Assembly (NCBI RefSeq): GCF_004843545.1
Contig: NZ_CP039457.1
Location: 462,501 to 526,500, forward strand
Source of the DNA: Streptococcus pasteurianus
Lineage (GTDB): Bacteria; Bacillota; Bacilli; Lactobacillales; Streptococcaceae
Length of the DNA stretch: 64,000 bases
Direction: 5' to 3'
Shown: positions 26,570 to 35,984 of the stretch, one piece after another
How positions within the stretch are numbered: the stretch's first letter is position 1
How the letters are laid out: each line of letters opens with the position of its first letter
The notes under the pieces: model-generated
Database searches by the model: none
What the model saw: only the letters and a program-made list of their open reading frames with translations
What the model was told of the DNA's origin: nothing
Made by a program: the position numbers and the translations under genes

Positions 26570-26737
26570 AAATTCTTTGCAGAACTAATTGGGACATTTG
26601 TTTTTCTTGGGACAGGAGCAGCTGTCTTGGGTGGCGGAGCAGATAGTGTTGTTGGCTATACGTCGATTGCATTAGCATTTGTTTTAACGATTGTGATTTT
26701 TGCTTACAGTATTGGTATAGTTTCTGGTTTTTTGTGA
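26570..26737 (+). pseudogene. N-terminal remnant of an aquaporin/glycerol facilitator
   Basis: A 55-codon frame without a start codon reads FFAELIGTFVFLGTGAAVLG, then SIALAFVLTIVIFAYSIGIV-SGF and a stop. This is the first helix and second helix of MIP channels, ending just before the expected A-H-x-NPA motif. The rest of the gene is absent. Confidence 0.75.
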
Positions 26738-26784
26738 TAAAAATGGCTTAAAAACGCTAGAATATCACTATTTAAGCGGAAAAT

Positions 26785-26798
26785 GCTATAATAAAATT
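26785..26798 (+). promoter_or_regulatory. Extended -10 abutting the 5'-nucleotidase gene (leaderless)
   Basis: TGCTATAAT ends at 26792, six bases before ATG 26799, and no Shine-Dalgarno is visible. Confidence 0.6.
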
Positions 26799-28124
26799 AT
26801 GACAGAAAAGCTAACGATTTTACATTTAAATGATTGGCATTCGCATTTTGAAACCTATCCAAAATTAAAACGATTTTTCCAAGATTATGCTGACCAAGAT
26901 GCTGAGGTTATCAAGATTGATGTTGGTGACAATATTGATCGTTGGCATCCAATGACCGATGCAACGCAAGGAAAATATAATGTTCAATTGATGAATGAGC
27001 TAGGCATTGATTTTGCGACAATTGGGAATAACGAAGGCATTGGACTGGCTAAAACGATGCTCAATCAAGTCTACGAAAATGCTAATTTTGATGTGATTTT
27101 AGGAAATTTAGAGGATGAAGCTGGACGTCCAACGTGGGCTAAGCCTTACAAGATTTATGAGACAGCTCTTGGGACAAAGATTGTCTTTTTAGCCTACACT
27201 TTTCCTTATTACCTAACGTATCATCCAGGTGGTTGGCAAGTGCTGGACCCAATCACATGCTTAAATCGTGATTTGGAAATTCCAGAGGTCAAATCAGCAG
27301 ATTTCCATATTTTATTGAGTCATCTAGGTTTGCCATTTGATGAAAAAATCACCGCAGAAGTGCCAGAAATTGACTTGATTATTGGTGCTCACACGCATCA
27401 TGTCTTTGAGGACGGTGCTTGTCTTAACGGCACTTATTTAGCGGCCGCTGGAAAATATGGTCAGTTTGCTGGTGAAATCAACTTGACCTTTGAGCACCAT
27501 GAACTGAGCGATATCACCATTCATGCCCACGAAACGAGTCATATGCCAAGTAAGCCTAGTGATAAAGAATGGATAGAAACAGTTGAAGCGAATGGTCGCA
27601 AACTGTTAAGTCAAGAAATAGTCAAATCTTTTGACCATGAATTGAGCCTTGATGAGTCACGTCAAATCGTTATGGCAGCAATGAAAGAATACGCTAATGC
27701 AGATATTGCCATGATAAATTCTGGTTTAGTGGTGACCCCATTTTCTAAAAATGTCACTAAGGATACACTACACCATTCCTTACCACATCAAATGCGCTTG
27801 GCAAGATTAGAAGTGACGACTGACGAATTAATGACAATTTGCCAAGATGTCTTTTCACAAGCAGAATTGTTAGCTAATCAACAAATCCGTGGCATGGGCT
27901 TTCGCGGAAAAGAATTTGGTAGGGTTTTGACTAGCGGCTTTGATTACAAAAATGGAAAAATAGTGTATAATGAAAAGGTTACGAATGAAAAGGACACTAT
28001 CAGTTTAGTCTTGGTTGATCAATATTACTTTGCGCGTTATTTTGAGACCATAAAATCTCACCAAGCAGAGTTACTTTTTCCTGAATTACTACGTGAACTG
28101 GTAGAGACCTACCTTAAAAAATAA
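26799..28124 (+). CDS. Cytosolic metallophosphatase/5'-nucleotidase family (YunD-like)
   Basis: A 441-residue two-domain protein: metallophosphatase motifs LHLNDWHSHFE (residues 8-18), VGDNIDRW, ATIGNNEGIGL and IGAHTHHVFED, then a 5'-nucleotidase C-terminal domain (YANADIAMINSGLV...RGMGFRGKEFG). There is no signal peptide, so, unlike exported 5'-nucleotidases, it resembles the intracellular YunD group, which removes phosphate from nucleotides or related sugars. The GNNE in place of the usual GNHE is common in that group as I recall it. It probably heads an operon with yutD, rlmN and vanZ. Confidence 0.85.
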   Translation: MTEKLTILHLNDWHSHFETYPKLKRFFQDYADQDAEVIKIDVGDNIDRWHPMTDATQGKYNVQLMNELGIDFATIGNNEGIGLAKTMLNQVYENANFDVILGNLEDEAGRPTWAKPYKIYETALGTKIVFLAYTFPYYLTYHPGGWQVLDPITCLNRDLEIPEVKSADFHILLSHLGLPFDEKITAEVPEIDLIIGAHTHHVFEDGACLNGTYLAAAGKYGQFAGEINLTFEHHELSDITIHAHETSHMPSKPSDKEWIETVEANGRKLLSQEIVKSFDHELSLDESRQIVMAAMKEYANADIAMINSGLVVTPFSKNVTKDTLHHSLPHQMRLARLEVTTDELMTICQDVFSQAELLANQQIRGMGFRGKEFGRVLTSGFDYKNGKIVYNEKVTNEKDTISLVLVDQYYFARYFETIKSHQAELLFPELLRELVETYLKK

Positions 28125-28155
28125 TATGAATTTTAGCGATTAAGAGAGGAGACCG

Positions 28156-28734
28156 ATGAGAAAAGATATCTCTCCTGAAATGTACAATTACAATAAATTT
28201 CCTGGTCCGCAATTTGTGGCGTTTTCTGACCGTGTCAAGAGTGATGATATTGAATTGTTAATTTTGGAAAATGAGAAGAATGCTTTTGATGCAACTGTTT
28301 TTAGTCAACGTTTTTCAGAAATTTTACTAAAATACGATTATATTGTCGGTGATTGGGGAAATGAACAGTTACGTTTGAAGGGATTTTACAAGGATGACCG
28401 AGATGTTAAGAAAACAAATCGCATCTCACGTCTAGACGATTACATTAAGGAATATTGTAATTTTGGTTGTGCTTATTTTGTGCTTGAAAATTTAGAGCCT
28501 CGTCGTGTTAAATCTGACGACGATAAACCAACGAAACGTCATAAATCACAAAAGCGCTCCTCGCAGAAAAAGAAATCAGAACCTAAAAAATCTGACCGCT
28601 CGGCAAATAAACATTTTAAGAGTCAAAAACGTAAAGATACAAAAGTACGTAGTGAACGTCAACAAAAACGAGAACAACAAAAAGAAATTCAATCGGTAAA
28701 AAAACAATTTGTGATTCGCCGAAAAGAGAAATAG
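28156..28734 (+). CDS. YutD family protein
   Basis: A 192-residue protein. Residues 1-115 match the YutD (DUF1027) family: KYDYIVGDWGNEQLRLKGFY and YIKEYCNFGCAYFVLEN. The remainder is a Lys/Arg/Ser-rich, presumably disordered tail, longer than in Bacillus, that could bind RNA. GAGAGGAG precedes ATG 28156. YutD genes often sit next to YunD/rlmN-type genes, as here. Role unknown. Confidence 0.82.
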   Translation: MRKDISPEMYNYNKFPGPQFVAFSDRVKSDDIELLILENEKNAFDATVFSQRFSEILLKYDYIVGDWGNEQLRLKGFYKDDRDVKKTNRISRLDDYIKEYCNFGCAYFVLENLEPRRVKSDDDKPTKRHKSQKRSSQKKKSEPKKSDRSANKHFKSQKRKDTKVRSERQQKREQQKEIQSVKKQFVIRRKEK

Positions 28735-28755
28735 GAAGGATTTGGTATTTACAGA

Positions 28756-29862
28756 ATGCAAACAGAAACTAAGGATATGAAGCCCTCGATTTACGCTTTA
28801 ACACGTGATGAATTGATTGAATGGGCAATCGAACACGGGGAAAAGAAATTCCGTGCGACGCAAATTTGGGATTGGCTTTACCGTAAACGCGTCCAATCTT
28901 TTGAAGAAATGACAAATATCTCAAAAGATTTTATTGCTGTTTTGAATGAAAACTTCTGCGTGAATCCTTTGAAACAACGTGTGATTCAAGAAGCTTCTGA
29001 CGGAACAGTTAAATATTTGTTTGAATTGCCTGATGGTATGTTGATTGAAACAGTATTGATGCGCCAGCATTATGGTTTATCAGTCTGTGTGACATCACAA
29101 GTTGGTTGTAACATAGGTTGCTCATTCTGCGCTAGTGGATTGCTTAAAAAGCAACGTGATTTGACAAGTGGTGAAATAACATCACAAATCATGATGGTAC
29201 AAAAATATTTTGATGAACGTGGTCAAGATGAGCGCGTGAGTCACGTGGTTGTTATGGGAATTGGTGAACCATTTGACAATTACAACAATGTTTTGCGCTT
29301 CCTACGTACGATTAATGATGACAATGGCTTAGCAATTGGTGCGCGTCATATTACGGTTTCAACATCAGGTTTAGAACATAAAATCCGTGATTTTGCCCAC
29401 GAAAGCTTGCAAGTGAACCTTGCTGTGTCACTTCATGCGCCAAACAACGAATTGCGTTCACAAATCATGCGTGTTAACCGTTCATTCCCACTTGAAAAAC
29501 TTTTTGCAGCGATTGAATATTACGTTGAAACAACAAATCGTCGTGTGACATTTGAGTATATCATGCTAAATGAAGTCAATGATTTTCCAGAAAATGCGCA
29601 AGAATTGGCTGATTTGACGAAGAAAATCCGCAAGTTGTCTTATATTAACTTGATTCCGTACAATCCAGTATCAGAACATGACCAATACAGCCGTTCAAGT
29701 AAAGAACGTGTAGCTGCTTTTTACGATGTTCTCAAGAAAAATGGGGTTAACTGTGTCGTTCGTCAAGAACACGGAACTGATATTGATGCAGCTTGTGGAC
29801 AGTTACGCTCAAATACTATGAAACGTGACCGTCAAAAAGCCGTTGCTGAAAAAACAAAGTAA
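28756..29862 (+). CDS. rlmN: Dual-specificity 23S rRNA/tRNA adenine-C2 methyltransferase
   Basis: A 368-residue radical-SAM enzyme making m2A2503 in 23S rRNA and m2A37 in tRNAs. The 4Fe-4S motif is CNIGCSFC near residue 117. [11 protein letters not shown] opens the protein, [16 protein letters not shown] binds SAM, and the second methyl-carrying cysteine is in DAACGQL near the end. ATG 28756 is used here; ATG 28777 ([13 protein letters not shown]) fits the N-terminus of relatives and may be the true start. The stop overlaps vanZ. Confidence 0.94.
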   Translation: MQTETKDMKPSIYALTRDELIEWAIEHGEKKFRATQIWDWLYRKRVQSFEEMTNISKDFIAVLNENFCVNPLKQRVIQEASDGTVKYLFELPDGMLIETVLMRQHYGLSVCVTSQVGCNIGCSFCASGLLKKQRDLTSGEITSQIMMVQKYFDERGQDERVSHVVVMGIGEPFDNYNNVLRFLRTINDDNGLAIGARHITVSTSGLEHKIRDFAHESLQVNLAVSLHAPNNELRSQIMRVNRSFPLEKLFAAIEYYVETTNRRVTFEYIMLNEVNDFPENAQELADLTKKIRKLSYINLIPYNPVSEHDQYSRSSKERVAAFYDVLKKNGVNCVVRQEHGTDIDAACGQLRSNTMKRDRQKAVAEKTK

Positions 29863-30383
29863 TGATGTCAAGATTTTTGAATAAGACTGCTGAATTAACG
29901 CCATTGGGACGTCGGATTATAAAGGTGCTTGTGGTTTTATACGCCATAGCCATTTGTTTGATGTGCTTTAGCCCACAAACGACCATTGATGGCATTGAAA
30001 CACCAAATATCATTTATTACGGTCGTTTACGTCTCTTACTTGTGCCGTTTAACACGTTTGTTGGGTTTAGCCAATTAGACGGATTTTTGGAGATTTTTTG
30101 GGTAATTGCGCAAAATGTGATGAATATTTTTCTGCTTTTTCCCTTAATGCTAGGCGTGATAGCATTATGTCCGAAATTGAGAACGTGGCAAAGAGCTACG
30201 TTATTGGCGTTTATTATCAGTCTTTGCATTGAAACTACGCAGATTGTGGTGGATTTGCTGTACAATGCTAATCGTGTTTTTGAAATTGATGACCTTTGGA
30301 CAAATACCTTGGGTGGTTTGCTAGCCTTTTTAGCTTATCAGTGGTTTGTCAAACGATATCAGAAATATCAAAGAGAAAATTAG
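29862..30383 (+). CDS. VanZ family membrane protein
   Basis: A 173-residue protein with four or five membrane helices (IIKVLVVLYAIAICLMCFSP; MNIFLLFPLMLGVIALCP; LLAFIISLCIETTQIVVDLL; TLGGLLAFLAYQWF). The family's VPF-NT, IAQNVMNIFLLFP and E-T-Q...R-F-E-I-DD-L-x-NT-x-GG motifs are present. VanZ proteins can lower teicoplanin susceptibility; the housekeeping role is unknown. ATG 29862 overlaps the rlmN stop, and a strong terminator follows. Confidence 0.88.
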   Translation: MMSRFLNKTAELTPLGRRIIKVLVVLYAIAICLMCFSPQTTIDGIETPNIIYYGRLRLLLVPFNTFVGFSQLDGFLEIFWVIAQNVMNIFLLFPLMLGVIALCPKLRTWQRATLLAFIISLCIETTQIVVDLLYNANRVFEIDDLWTNTLGGLLAFLAYQWFVKRYQKYQREN

Positions 30384-30388
30384 GTTAT

Positions 30389-30438
30389 AAAGAGTGAGAT
30401 GACTATTTTCCAATGAATAGTCATCTCACTCTTTTTTT
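30389..30438 (+). terminator. Strong terminator after vanZ
   Basis: A perfect 19-bp stem beginning AAAGAGTGAGATGAC with a short loop and T7. Confidence 0.92.
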
Positions 30439-30505
30439 ATTGAAGTCGTGTTTTAGTTTGCGTGGTGTGAAATAATGCTAAGATGAGTTGATGAGGAAAT
30501 ACAAC

Positions 30506-30536
30506 TTGACTTAGAGTTCACTCCAAGGTGTATAAT
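30506..30536 (+). promoter_or_regulatory. MerR-type promoter/operator of the ABC exporter operon
   Basis: TTGACT and TATAAT are separated by 19 bp, the over-long spacer of MerR-activated promoters. The spacer contains the near-palindrome CTTAGAGT-TC-ACTCCAAG (30510-30527), resembling sites of the NmlR/AdhR/MerR group. No merR gene lies in the window, so the regulator would be encoded elsewhere. Confidence 0.65.
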
Positions 30537-30557
30537 AGCAGCTAGAAAGCAGGTTTT

Positions 30558-32303
30558 ATGAAAATTATAAAAGATCTCTGGTGGTTTTTTCGTCAGGAGA
30601 AAAGGCGCTATCTGATTGGGATTATTTCTCTGAGTTTGGTGGCGGTTTTAAATCTTATTCCACCTAAAGTTATGGGAACGGTTATCGACCGTGTGACGGC
30701 GGGCGATTTAACACACTCTGAATTACTATTAAATTTATTGTGGCTAGTCTTATCAGCAGTTGCCATGTATTTTTTGCGTTACATTTGGCGCATGTACATT
30801 TTTGGAACGTCTTATCGTTTGGGGCAAATTATGCGCTTTAGGCTTTTTGACCATTTCACAAAAATGTCGCCGAGTTTTTATCAAAAATACCGAACAGGTG
30901 ATTTGATGGCGCATGCAACGAATGATATTAATGCCTTGACACGTTTAGCTGGTGGTGGTGTGATGTCAGCAGTTGATGCCACGATTACAGCCATGGTAAC
31001 CTTAGTTACCATGTTTTTAACGATTTCTTGGCAAATGACCTTGGTTGCCATTATTCCGTTGCCGTTCATGGCTTATGCAACCAGTCGTTTAGGACGTCAA
31101 ACGCACAAGGCGTTTAGTCAATCTCAAGCGGCTTTTTCAGAGCTTAACAACAAGGTTCAAGAGTCGGTTTCTGGTATCAAGGTGACTAAATCCTTTGGTT
31201 ACCAAGATGATGAGTTACAGTCTTTCCAAGAGACCAATGAAATGACTTTCAAGAAAAATATGACGACCATGAAGTATGATGTCATGTTTGACCCTTTGGT
31301 GCTCTTATTTATCGGAGCAAGCTATGTGTTAACGTTATTTATGGGAGCAATCATGGTTGCGGCCGGTCATGTGACGGTCGGTAGTCTGGTAACGTTTATT
31401 ACTTACTTAGATATGCTTGTCTGGCCTTTGATGGCGATTGGTTTTTTATTCAATATGGTGCAACGTGGATCGGTTTCCTATGAGCGAATTAGTCAGCTAT
31501 TGCAACAAAAATCAGATGTTAAAGAAGCCGAAAATCCACTCCCAACGATTAAAAATGGGCGTTTGGTTTACGATATCGATGCTTTTCACTATGAAAATGA
31601 AGAAACGCTTGCGGATATTCATTTTGCGCTTGAACAAGGTCAGACTTTGGGCTTAGTTGGGCAAACAGGTTCTGGAAAGACAACTTTAATTCGCTTGCTA
31701 CTGCGGGAATATGATTTGCAAGAGGGACAAATCACGCTTGACGGGCATGATATTAGAGAATATCGATTGGCTGATTTACGTCGCTTGATTGGCTATGTTC
31801 CCCAAGAACAATTTTTATTTGCGACGAGTATTTTAGAAAATATTCGTTTTGGAAATCCGAAAAGCTCTTTGGCGCAGGTTGAAGCAGCGGCTAAATTAGC
31901 AAGGGTTTATGACGATATTGTAGCAATGCCTGACGGTTTTGAGACAGTGATTGGTGAAAAGGGTGTCAGTCTGTCTGGTGGGCAAAAGCAACGTATTGCC
32001 ATGAGTCGTGCCATGATTCTTGAGTCTGATATTTTAATTTTAGACGATTCTCTTTCAGCGGTTGATGCCAAGACCGAGCATGCGATTATTGAAAATCTTA
32101 AAGAAACACGGCAGAATAAATCAACGATTATCACGGCGCATCGTTTAAGTGCAGTGGTTCATGCTGATTTGATTTTGGTGCTGCAAGACGGGCATATTAT
32201 TGAGCGTGGTCGTCATGAGGAACTTATTGAACAAGGTGGTTGGTACGCTGATACCTATGAAGCTCAACAATTAGAAATGGAAGGAGATGCTGATGAAGAA
32301 TAA
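30558..32303 (+). CDS. Heterodimeric ABC exporter subunit with degenerate Walker B (BmrC/YheI-like)
   Basis: A 581-residue half-transporter: six membrane helices (residues about 15-300), then a nucleotide-binding domain with Walker A GQTGSGKTT, Q-loop YVPQEQFLF, signature LSGGQKQRIAMSRA and Walker B ILILDDSLSAVD. The catalytic Glu after Walker B is Asp, the mark of the degenerate-site subunit in heterodimeric multidrug exporters. It overlaps its partner by eleven bases. Transcription starts from the MerR-type promoter just upstream, suggesting induction by a drug, aldehyde or thiol stress. Confidence 0.9.
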   Translation: MKIIKDLWWFFRQEKRRYLIGIISLSLVAVLNLIPPKVMGTVIDRVTAGDLTHSELLLNLLWLVLSAVAMYFLRYIWRMYIFGTSYRLGQIMRFRLFDHFTKMSPSFYQKYRTGDLMAHATNDINALTRLAGGGVMSAVDATITAMVTLVTMFLTISWQMTLVAIIPLPFMAYATSRLGRQTHKAFSQSQAAFSELNNKVQESVSGIKVTKSFGYQDDELQSFQETNEMTFKKNMTTMKYDVMFDPLVLLFIGASYVLTLFMGAIMVAAGHVTVGSLVTFITYLDMLVWPLMAIGFLFNMVQRGSVSYERISQLLQQKSDVKEAENPLPTIKNGRLVYDIDAFHYENEETLADIHFALEQGQTLGLVGQTGSGKTTLIRLLLREYDLQEGQITLDGHDIREYRLADLRRLIGYVPQEQFLFATSILENIRFGNPKSSLAQVEAAAKLARVYDDIVAMPDGFETVIGEKGVSLSGGQKQRIAMSRAMILESDILILDDSLSAVDAKTEHAIIENLKETRQNKSTIITAHRLSAVVHADLILVLQDGHIIERGRHEELIEQGGWYADTYEAQQLEMEGDADEE

Positions 32304-34038
32304 TGCAAATCAATGGCGGGTTTTTAAGCGTCTCATGAGCTATCTCAAGCCATATAAATTTTTGACAGCCGTGGCTTTAGCTTTGCTATTGTTGACGACG
32401 GTGGTAAGAAGTGTCATTCCTTTGATTGCTTCTTACTTTATCGACCATTTTTTGACTGATATGAATCAGACAGCCATGTTGATTTTGGTTGGTTATTATC
32501 TCATGTATGTCTTGCAGACGATTATCCAATATTTAGGGAATTTCTATTTTGCGCATGTGTCATACAGCGTTGTCAGAGAGATTCGTCGAGATGCTTTTGC
32601 CAATATGGAAAAATTGGGAATGGCTTATTTTGACCAGACGCCAGCAGGTTCGATTGTGTCGCGTTTGACCAATGATACGGAAGCTGTCAGTGATATGTTT
32701 TCAGGGATTTTGTCTAGTTTTATTTCAGCGATTTTCATTTTCACGGTAACGTTATTGACCATGTTAAGATTGAACGCTGTTTTGACGGGCTGGGTTGCCA
32801 TTTTTCTCCCCTTTATTTTTATTTTGGTTAATCTTTATCGTAAGAAGTCGGTTGCAGTCATTGAAAAAACACGTGCTTTGTTGTCGGATATTAACAGTAA
32901 ACTTTCTGAGAGTATTGAAGGGATACGTATCATTCAATCTTTTAGTCAAGAGGACCGTTTGAAAGACGAATTTGAAGCGATTAATGAGGAGCATGTGCTC
33001 TATGCCAATCGTTCCATGGCGTTAGATAGTCTTTTTCTTCGTCCAGCTATGTCGCTGTTAAAACTCCTTGCTTATGCTATTTTAATGGCTTATTTTGGTT
33101 TTCGTGGCATGGAAATTGGGATTTCAGCAGGGTTAATGTACGCTTTCATTCAGTATGTTAATCGATTATTTGACCCTTTGATTGAAGTGACGCAGAATTT
33201 TTCAACGCTACAAACGTCAATGGTTTCAGCTGGTCGTGTGTTTGATTTGATTGATGAACGGCAGTACGAACCTGAACAGAAAAATGGCGAAGCAACCGTG
33301 CAAGCTGGGAATATTGAATTTAAAAATGTCAGCTTTTCTTATGACGGTGAACGCCAAATTTTAGATAATATCTCATTTAAGGTAAATCAAGGCGAAACGA
33401 TTGCCTTTGTTGGCTCGACAGGTTCTGGCAAATCATCGATTATCAATGTTTTCATGCGCTTTTATGAATTTCAGTCTGGAGAAGTTTTGCTTGACGGCGT
33501 TGATATTCGTGAGTATCCTAAAGAAGAGTTGCGCCGTAATATCGGTCTCGTTTTGCAAGATCCTTTCTTATATCATGGTACAATTAAGTCCAATATCAAG
33601 ATGTATCAGGATATTTCAGACGAAGCTGTTCAAGCCGCTGCGGCATTTGTAGATGCTGACCAATTCATTCAAAAATTACCTGAAAAATACGAGACAAAAG
33701 TCACCGAACGTGGTTCGAGTTTTTCAACAGGGCAACGTCAATTATTAGCTTTTGCAAGAACCGTGGCTAGTCAGCCTAAAATCCTTATCCTTGATGAAGC
33801 GACAGCCAATATTGATTCTGAAACCGAAACCATTGTTCAAGAATCATTGAAAAAAATGCGCCAAGGTCGGACAACGATTGCTATTGCACACCGTTTATCA
33901 ACGATTCAAGATGCTAATTGCATTTACGTGCTGGACAAAGGCAAGATTATCGAATCTGGCAGCCACGACGAACTCCTTAGCCAAAAAGGCACTTACTATC
34001 GCATGTATCAATTACAAGCAGGCATGATGGAAAACTAA
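32293..34038 (+). CDS. Heterodimeric ABC exporter partner subunit (BmrD/YheH-like)
   Basis: A 581-residue half-transporter with six membrane helices and an ATPase domain: Walker A GSTGSGKSS, Walker B ILILDEATANID with the catalytic Glu, but signature FSTGQRQLLAFAR with T in place of G. The intact Walker B here and the altered signature complement the other subunit, so the pair has one consensus and one degenerate ATP site. AAGGAG at 32281-32286 best serves ATG 32293; ATG 32287 is too close. Substrate unknown, multidrug efflux likely. Confidence 0.9.
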   Translation: MKNNANQWRVFKRLMSYLKPYKFLTAVALALLLLTTVVRSVIPLIASYFIDHFLTDMNQTAMLILVGYYLMYVLQTIIQYLGNFYFAHVSYSVVREIRRDAFANMEKLGMAYFDQTPAGSIVSRLTNDTEAVSDMFSGILSSFISAIFIFTVTLLTMLRLNAVLTGWVAIFLPFIFILVNLYRKKSVAVIEKTRALLSDINSKLSESIEGIRIIQSFSQEDRLKDEFEAINEEHVLYANRSMALDSLFLRPAMSLLKLLAYAILMAYFGFRGMEIGISAGLMYAFIQYVNRLFDPLIEVTQNFSTLQTSMVSAGRVFDLIDERQYEPEQKNGEATVQAGNIEFKNVSFSYDGERQILDNISFKVNQGETIAFVGSTGSGKSSIINVFMRFYEFQSGEVLLDGVDIREYPKEELRRNIGLVLQDPFLYHGTIKSNIKMYQDISDEAVQAAAAFVDADQFIQKLPEKYETKVTERGSSFSTGQRQLLAFARTVASQPKILILDEATANIDSETETIVQESLKKMRQGRTTIAIAHRLSTIQDANCIYVLDKGKIIESGSHDELLSQKGTYYRMYQLQAGMMEN

Positions 34039-34175
34039 GGGAGTGAGACAAATAAGTCTCCAGTAGAGACTTTATTCATGAGCCTAAAAATTAAAAGGTG
34101 AATCAGTAGTTTCGCAGAAACTTGATTTCTCAGCAAATCTTAATTTCTTGTTGCTGACCTAAAACGGTCTATCCC
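34037..34175 (+). repeat. Dispersed repeat, copy 2 (inverted relative to 19058)
   Basis: The block from the ABC gene's stop codon to the ACGGTC at about 34175 matches the reverse complement of 19058-19198. The two copies are in opposite orientation about 15 kb apart. It fills a noncoding gap and seems not to be a transposase gene. Confidence 0.8.
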
Positions 34176-34228
34176 CAGATTGTTGAAGTCCAAACTACTG
34201 CGTCTTGTAAATGATAACTATGTAAACA

Positions 34229-34264
34229 AAGAAGCTGAGCACTTTTTGTCCCAGCTTCTTTTTT
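34229..34264 (+). terminator. Terminator after the ABC exporter operon
   Basis: AAGAAGCTG and CAGCTTCTT arms around a 14-base loop with T6. Confidence 0.8.
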
Positions 34265-34274
34265 AGTCTCTAAA

Positions 34275-34303
34275 ACATGACAAAAGTCATGTGATGTTAT
34301 GAC
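34275..34303. promoter_or_regulatory. Palindromic operator upstream of the ABC-2/two-component operon
   Basis: ACATGAC-AAAA-GTCATGT (34275-34292) is a perfect 7+4+7 palindrome, followed by further half-sites TATGAC and TTATGAG. Position about 85 bases ahead of the first gene suits the operon's own NarL-type response regulator, which binds such palindromes in related systems. That assignment is inference. Confidence 0.5.
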
Positions 34304-34377
34304 ATTATGAGCTAAAAAGCTTGGCTATTTTTTCATAAAATAAATTTATCACAGATGAGAAAATTGGAGATAATGAA

Positions 34378-35256
34378 ATGATAACAGTTGAGAATTTATC
34401 TAAAACAATTAAAGGAAAGCCGATTTTGCAAGACATTTCCTTTGAAGTAGCTGCTGGAGATTGTGTGGCATTGATTGGTCCTAATGGTGCTGGTAAAACA
34501 ACCTTGATGTCATGCTTGTTAGGTGATTTGAAAATCAGCAAAGGAAAGATAGTCATCAATGCTTTAGCACCGAAAAGTCAGCAATTAAAAGAAATCGTCG
34601 CCGTGTTACCACAGGAAAATCGTTTGCCGCAAAAGTTAAGAGTGTCTGAACTCATTGACTTTTTCAAGTCCATTGCCAAGACACCTTTAGCTGACCAAGA
34701 AATTGATAAGATTTTGCAATTTAGTGAGGAACAAAAAGCCCAATTGACAGAGAAATTGTCTGGTGGACAAAAACGCTTATTAGCATTTGTCTTATGCCTT
34801 ATTAGCCAACCTAAAATTCTTTTCTTAGACGAACCAACGGCAGCAATGGATACCTCAACACGTCAGCATTTTTGGCAGATTATCCAAAGTCTGAAAGCAA
34901 AGGGCGTAACGATTTTTTATTCGAGCCATTATATTGAAGAAGTGGAACATACGGCAGAACGCATTTTGGTCTTGCATCATGGAAAATTGCTGCGTGATAC
35001 GACACCGTTTGCCATGCGAGAAGCTGAACATGAAAAACAGTTGACTTTACCAAAAAACTTTTTGCCGATAGTGGAAAAATTACCACACATTGATAATATT
35101 GAGCTGAAAAACGACACGGTGACATTCATGACTAAAGAGATTGATAGTGTCTGGCAGAAATTGCAAGAGCAAGGTTGTCAGATTGCCGATATTGAAATTC
35201 AAAATAAAACGTTATTAAACACATTGTTTGACCAAACACAGGAGGATGAAAAATGA
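34378..35256 (+). CDS. ABC transporter ATP-binding protein (YvfR-like)
   Basis: A 292-residue ATPase: Walker A GPNGAGKTT near residue 39, signature LSGGQKRLLAFVLCL, Walker B ILFLDEPTAAMD, H-loop FYSSHYIEE, and a C-terminal 70-residue extension as in ABC-2 exporters. It is the first gene of a four-gene operon whose members overlap by 4 bases or are separated by one: ATPase, permease, DesK-type kinase, LuxR-type regulator, the YvfRSTU layout of Bacillus. Substrate unknown; such modules respond to antibiotics or membrane stress. Confidence 0.9.
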   Translation: MITVENLSKTIKGKPILQDISFEVAAGDCVALIGPNGAGKTTLMSCLLGDLKISKGKIVINALAPKSQQLKEIVAVLPQENRLPQKLRVSELIDFFKSIAKTPLADQEIDKILQFSEEQKAQLTEKLSGGQKRLLAFVLCLISQPKILFLDEPTAAMDTSTRQHFWQIIQSLKAKGVTIFYSSHYIEEVEHTAERILVLHHGKLLRDTTPFAMREAEHEKQLTLPKNFLPIVEKLPHIDNIELKNDTVTFMTKEIDSVWQKLQEQGCQIADIEIQNKTLLNTLFDQTQEDEK

Positions 35257-35984
35257 TTGCTTTATTGAAAATTGAATGGATTAAAACATGGCGTTTTTGG
35301 ATGACCTTTGTTTTGTCGATTGGTATGCCTGTTTTCTTTTTCTTGTTTTTCTCAGGTATGGAACTGTCGTCGAATTCTGAAGAACAAAAAGTGCTTGTGA
35401 CAGCTTACATGCTGACAATGACAGCTTTTTCTATGTCAAGTTTTGGATTTTTCTCATTTCCAGCTATGCTTGTTGAGGATAAAACAAGCTATTGGTTGAC
35501 TTACATTGAGCATTCTTCTATCCCTGTTTGGCAGTATTATTTGGTAAAAGTGATTCGTGTCTTGTTTTGTTTCTTACTTTCTATCGTGGCGACCTTTTTA
35601 GTTGGAGCTATTTTCCGCGGGGTGAGCATGCCACTTAGTCGTTGGTTTGGAGCAGGTGCTTTGTTGTTGGTATCAAGTTTCCTTTTCTTAGCATTTGGGC
35701 TATTGATTTCACAAATTAAATCACAACAATTAATGACGATTGTCGGAGATATTTCTTTTATTGGTTTAGCCATTATCGGTGGTTCATGGATGCCGATTGA
35801 GAATTTCCCAGACTGGATGCAAAAGATTTCTAAAGTAACACCAGTTTATCATGTGAATCAATTGGTGACACAGTTTGCTCAAAAGGGGCAGGTAAACGGC
35901 AAGTCCTTGATTATCATACTCGGCTATGTCATAATGATAGCAGCATTAGCGCTTATGATTAAGAATAAAACTGAGGTTAAATGA
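35253..35984 (+). CDS. ABC-2 type permease (YvfS-like)
   Basis: A 243-residue membrane protein with six helices (FWMTFVLSIGMPVFFFLFFSG; VLFCFLLSIVATFLVGAIF; ALLLVSSFLFLAFGLLISQI; ISFIGLAIIGGSWMP; LIIILGYVIMIAALALMI) and the P-x-W-x-Q-x-I-x-x-x-x-P-x-x-x-x-x-x-L pattern of ABC-2 permeases near residue 190. ATG 35253 overlaps the ATPase stop (ATGA). Confidence 0.88.
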   Translation: MIALLKIEWIKTWRFWMTFVLSIGMPVFFFLFFSGMELSSNSEEQKVLVTAYMLTMTAFSMSSFGFFSFPAMLVEDKTSYWLTYIEHSSIPVWQYYLVKVIRVLFCFLLSIVATFLVGAIFRGVSMPLSRWFGAGALLLVSSFLFLAFGLLISQIKSQQLMTIVGDISFIGLAIIGGSWMPIENFPDWMQKISKVTPVYHVNQLVTQFAQKGQVNGKSLIIILGYVIMIAALALMIKNKTEVK

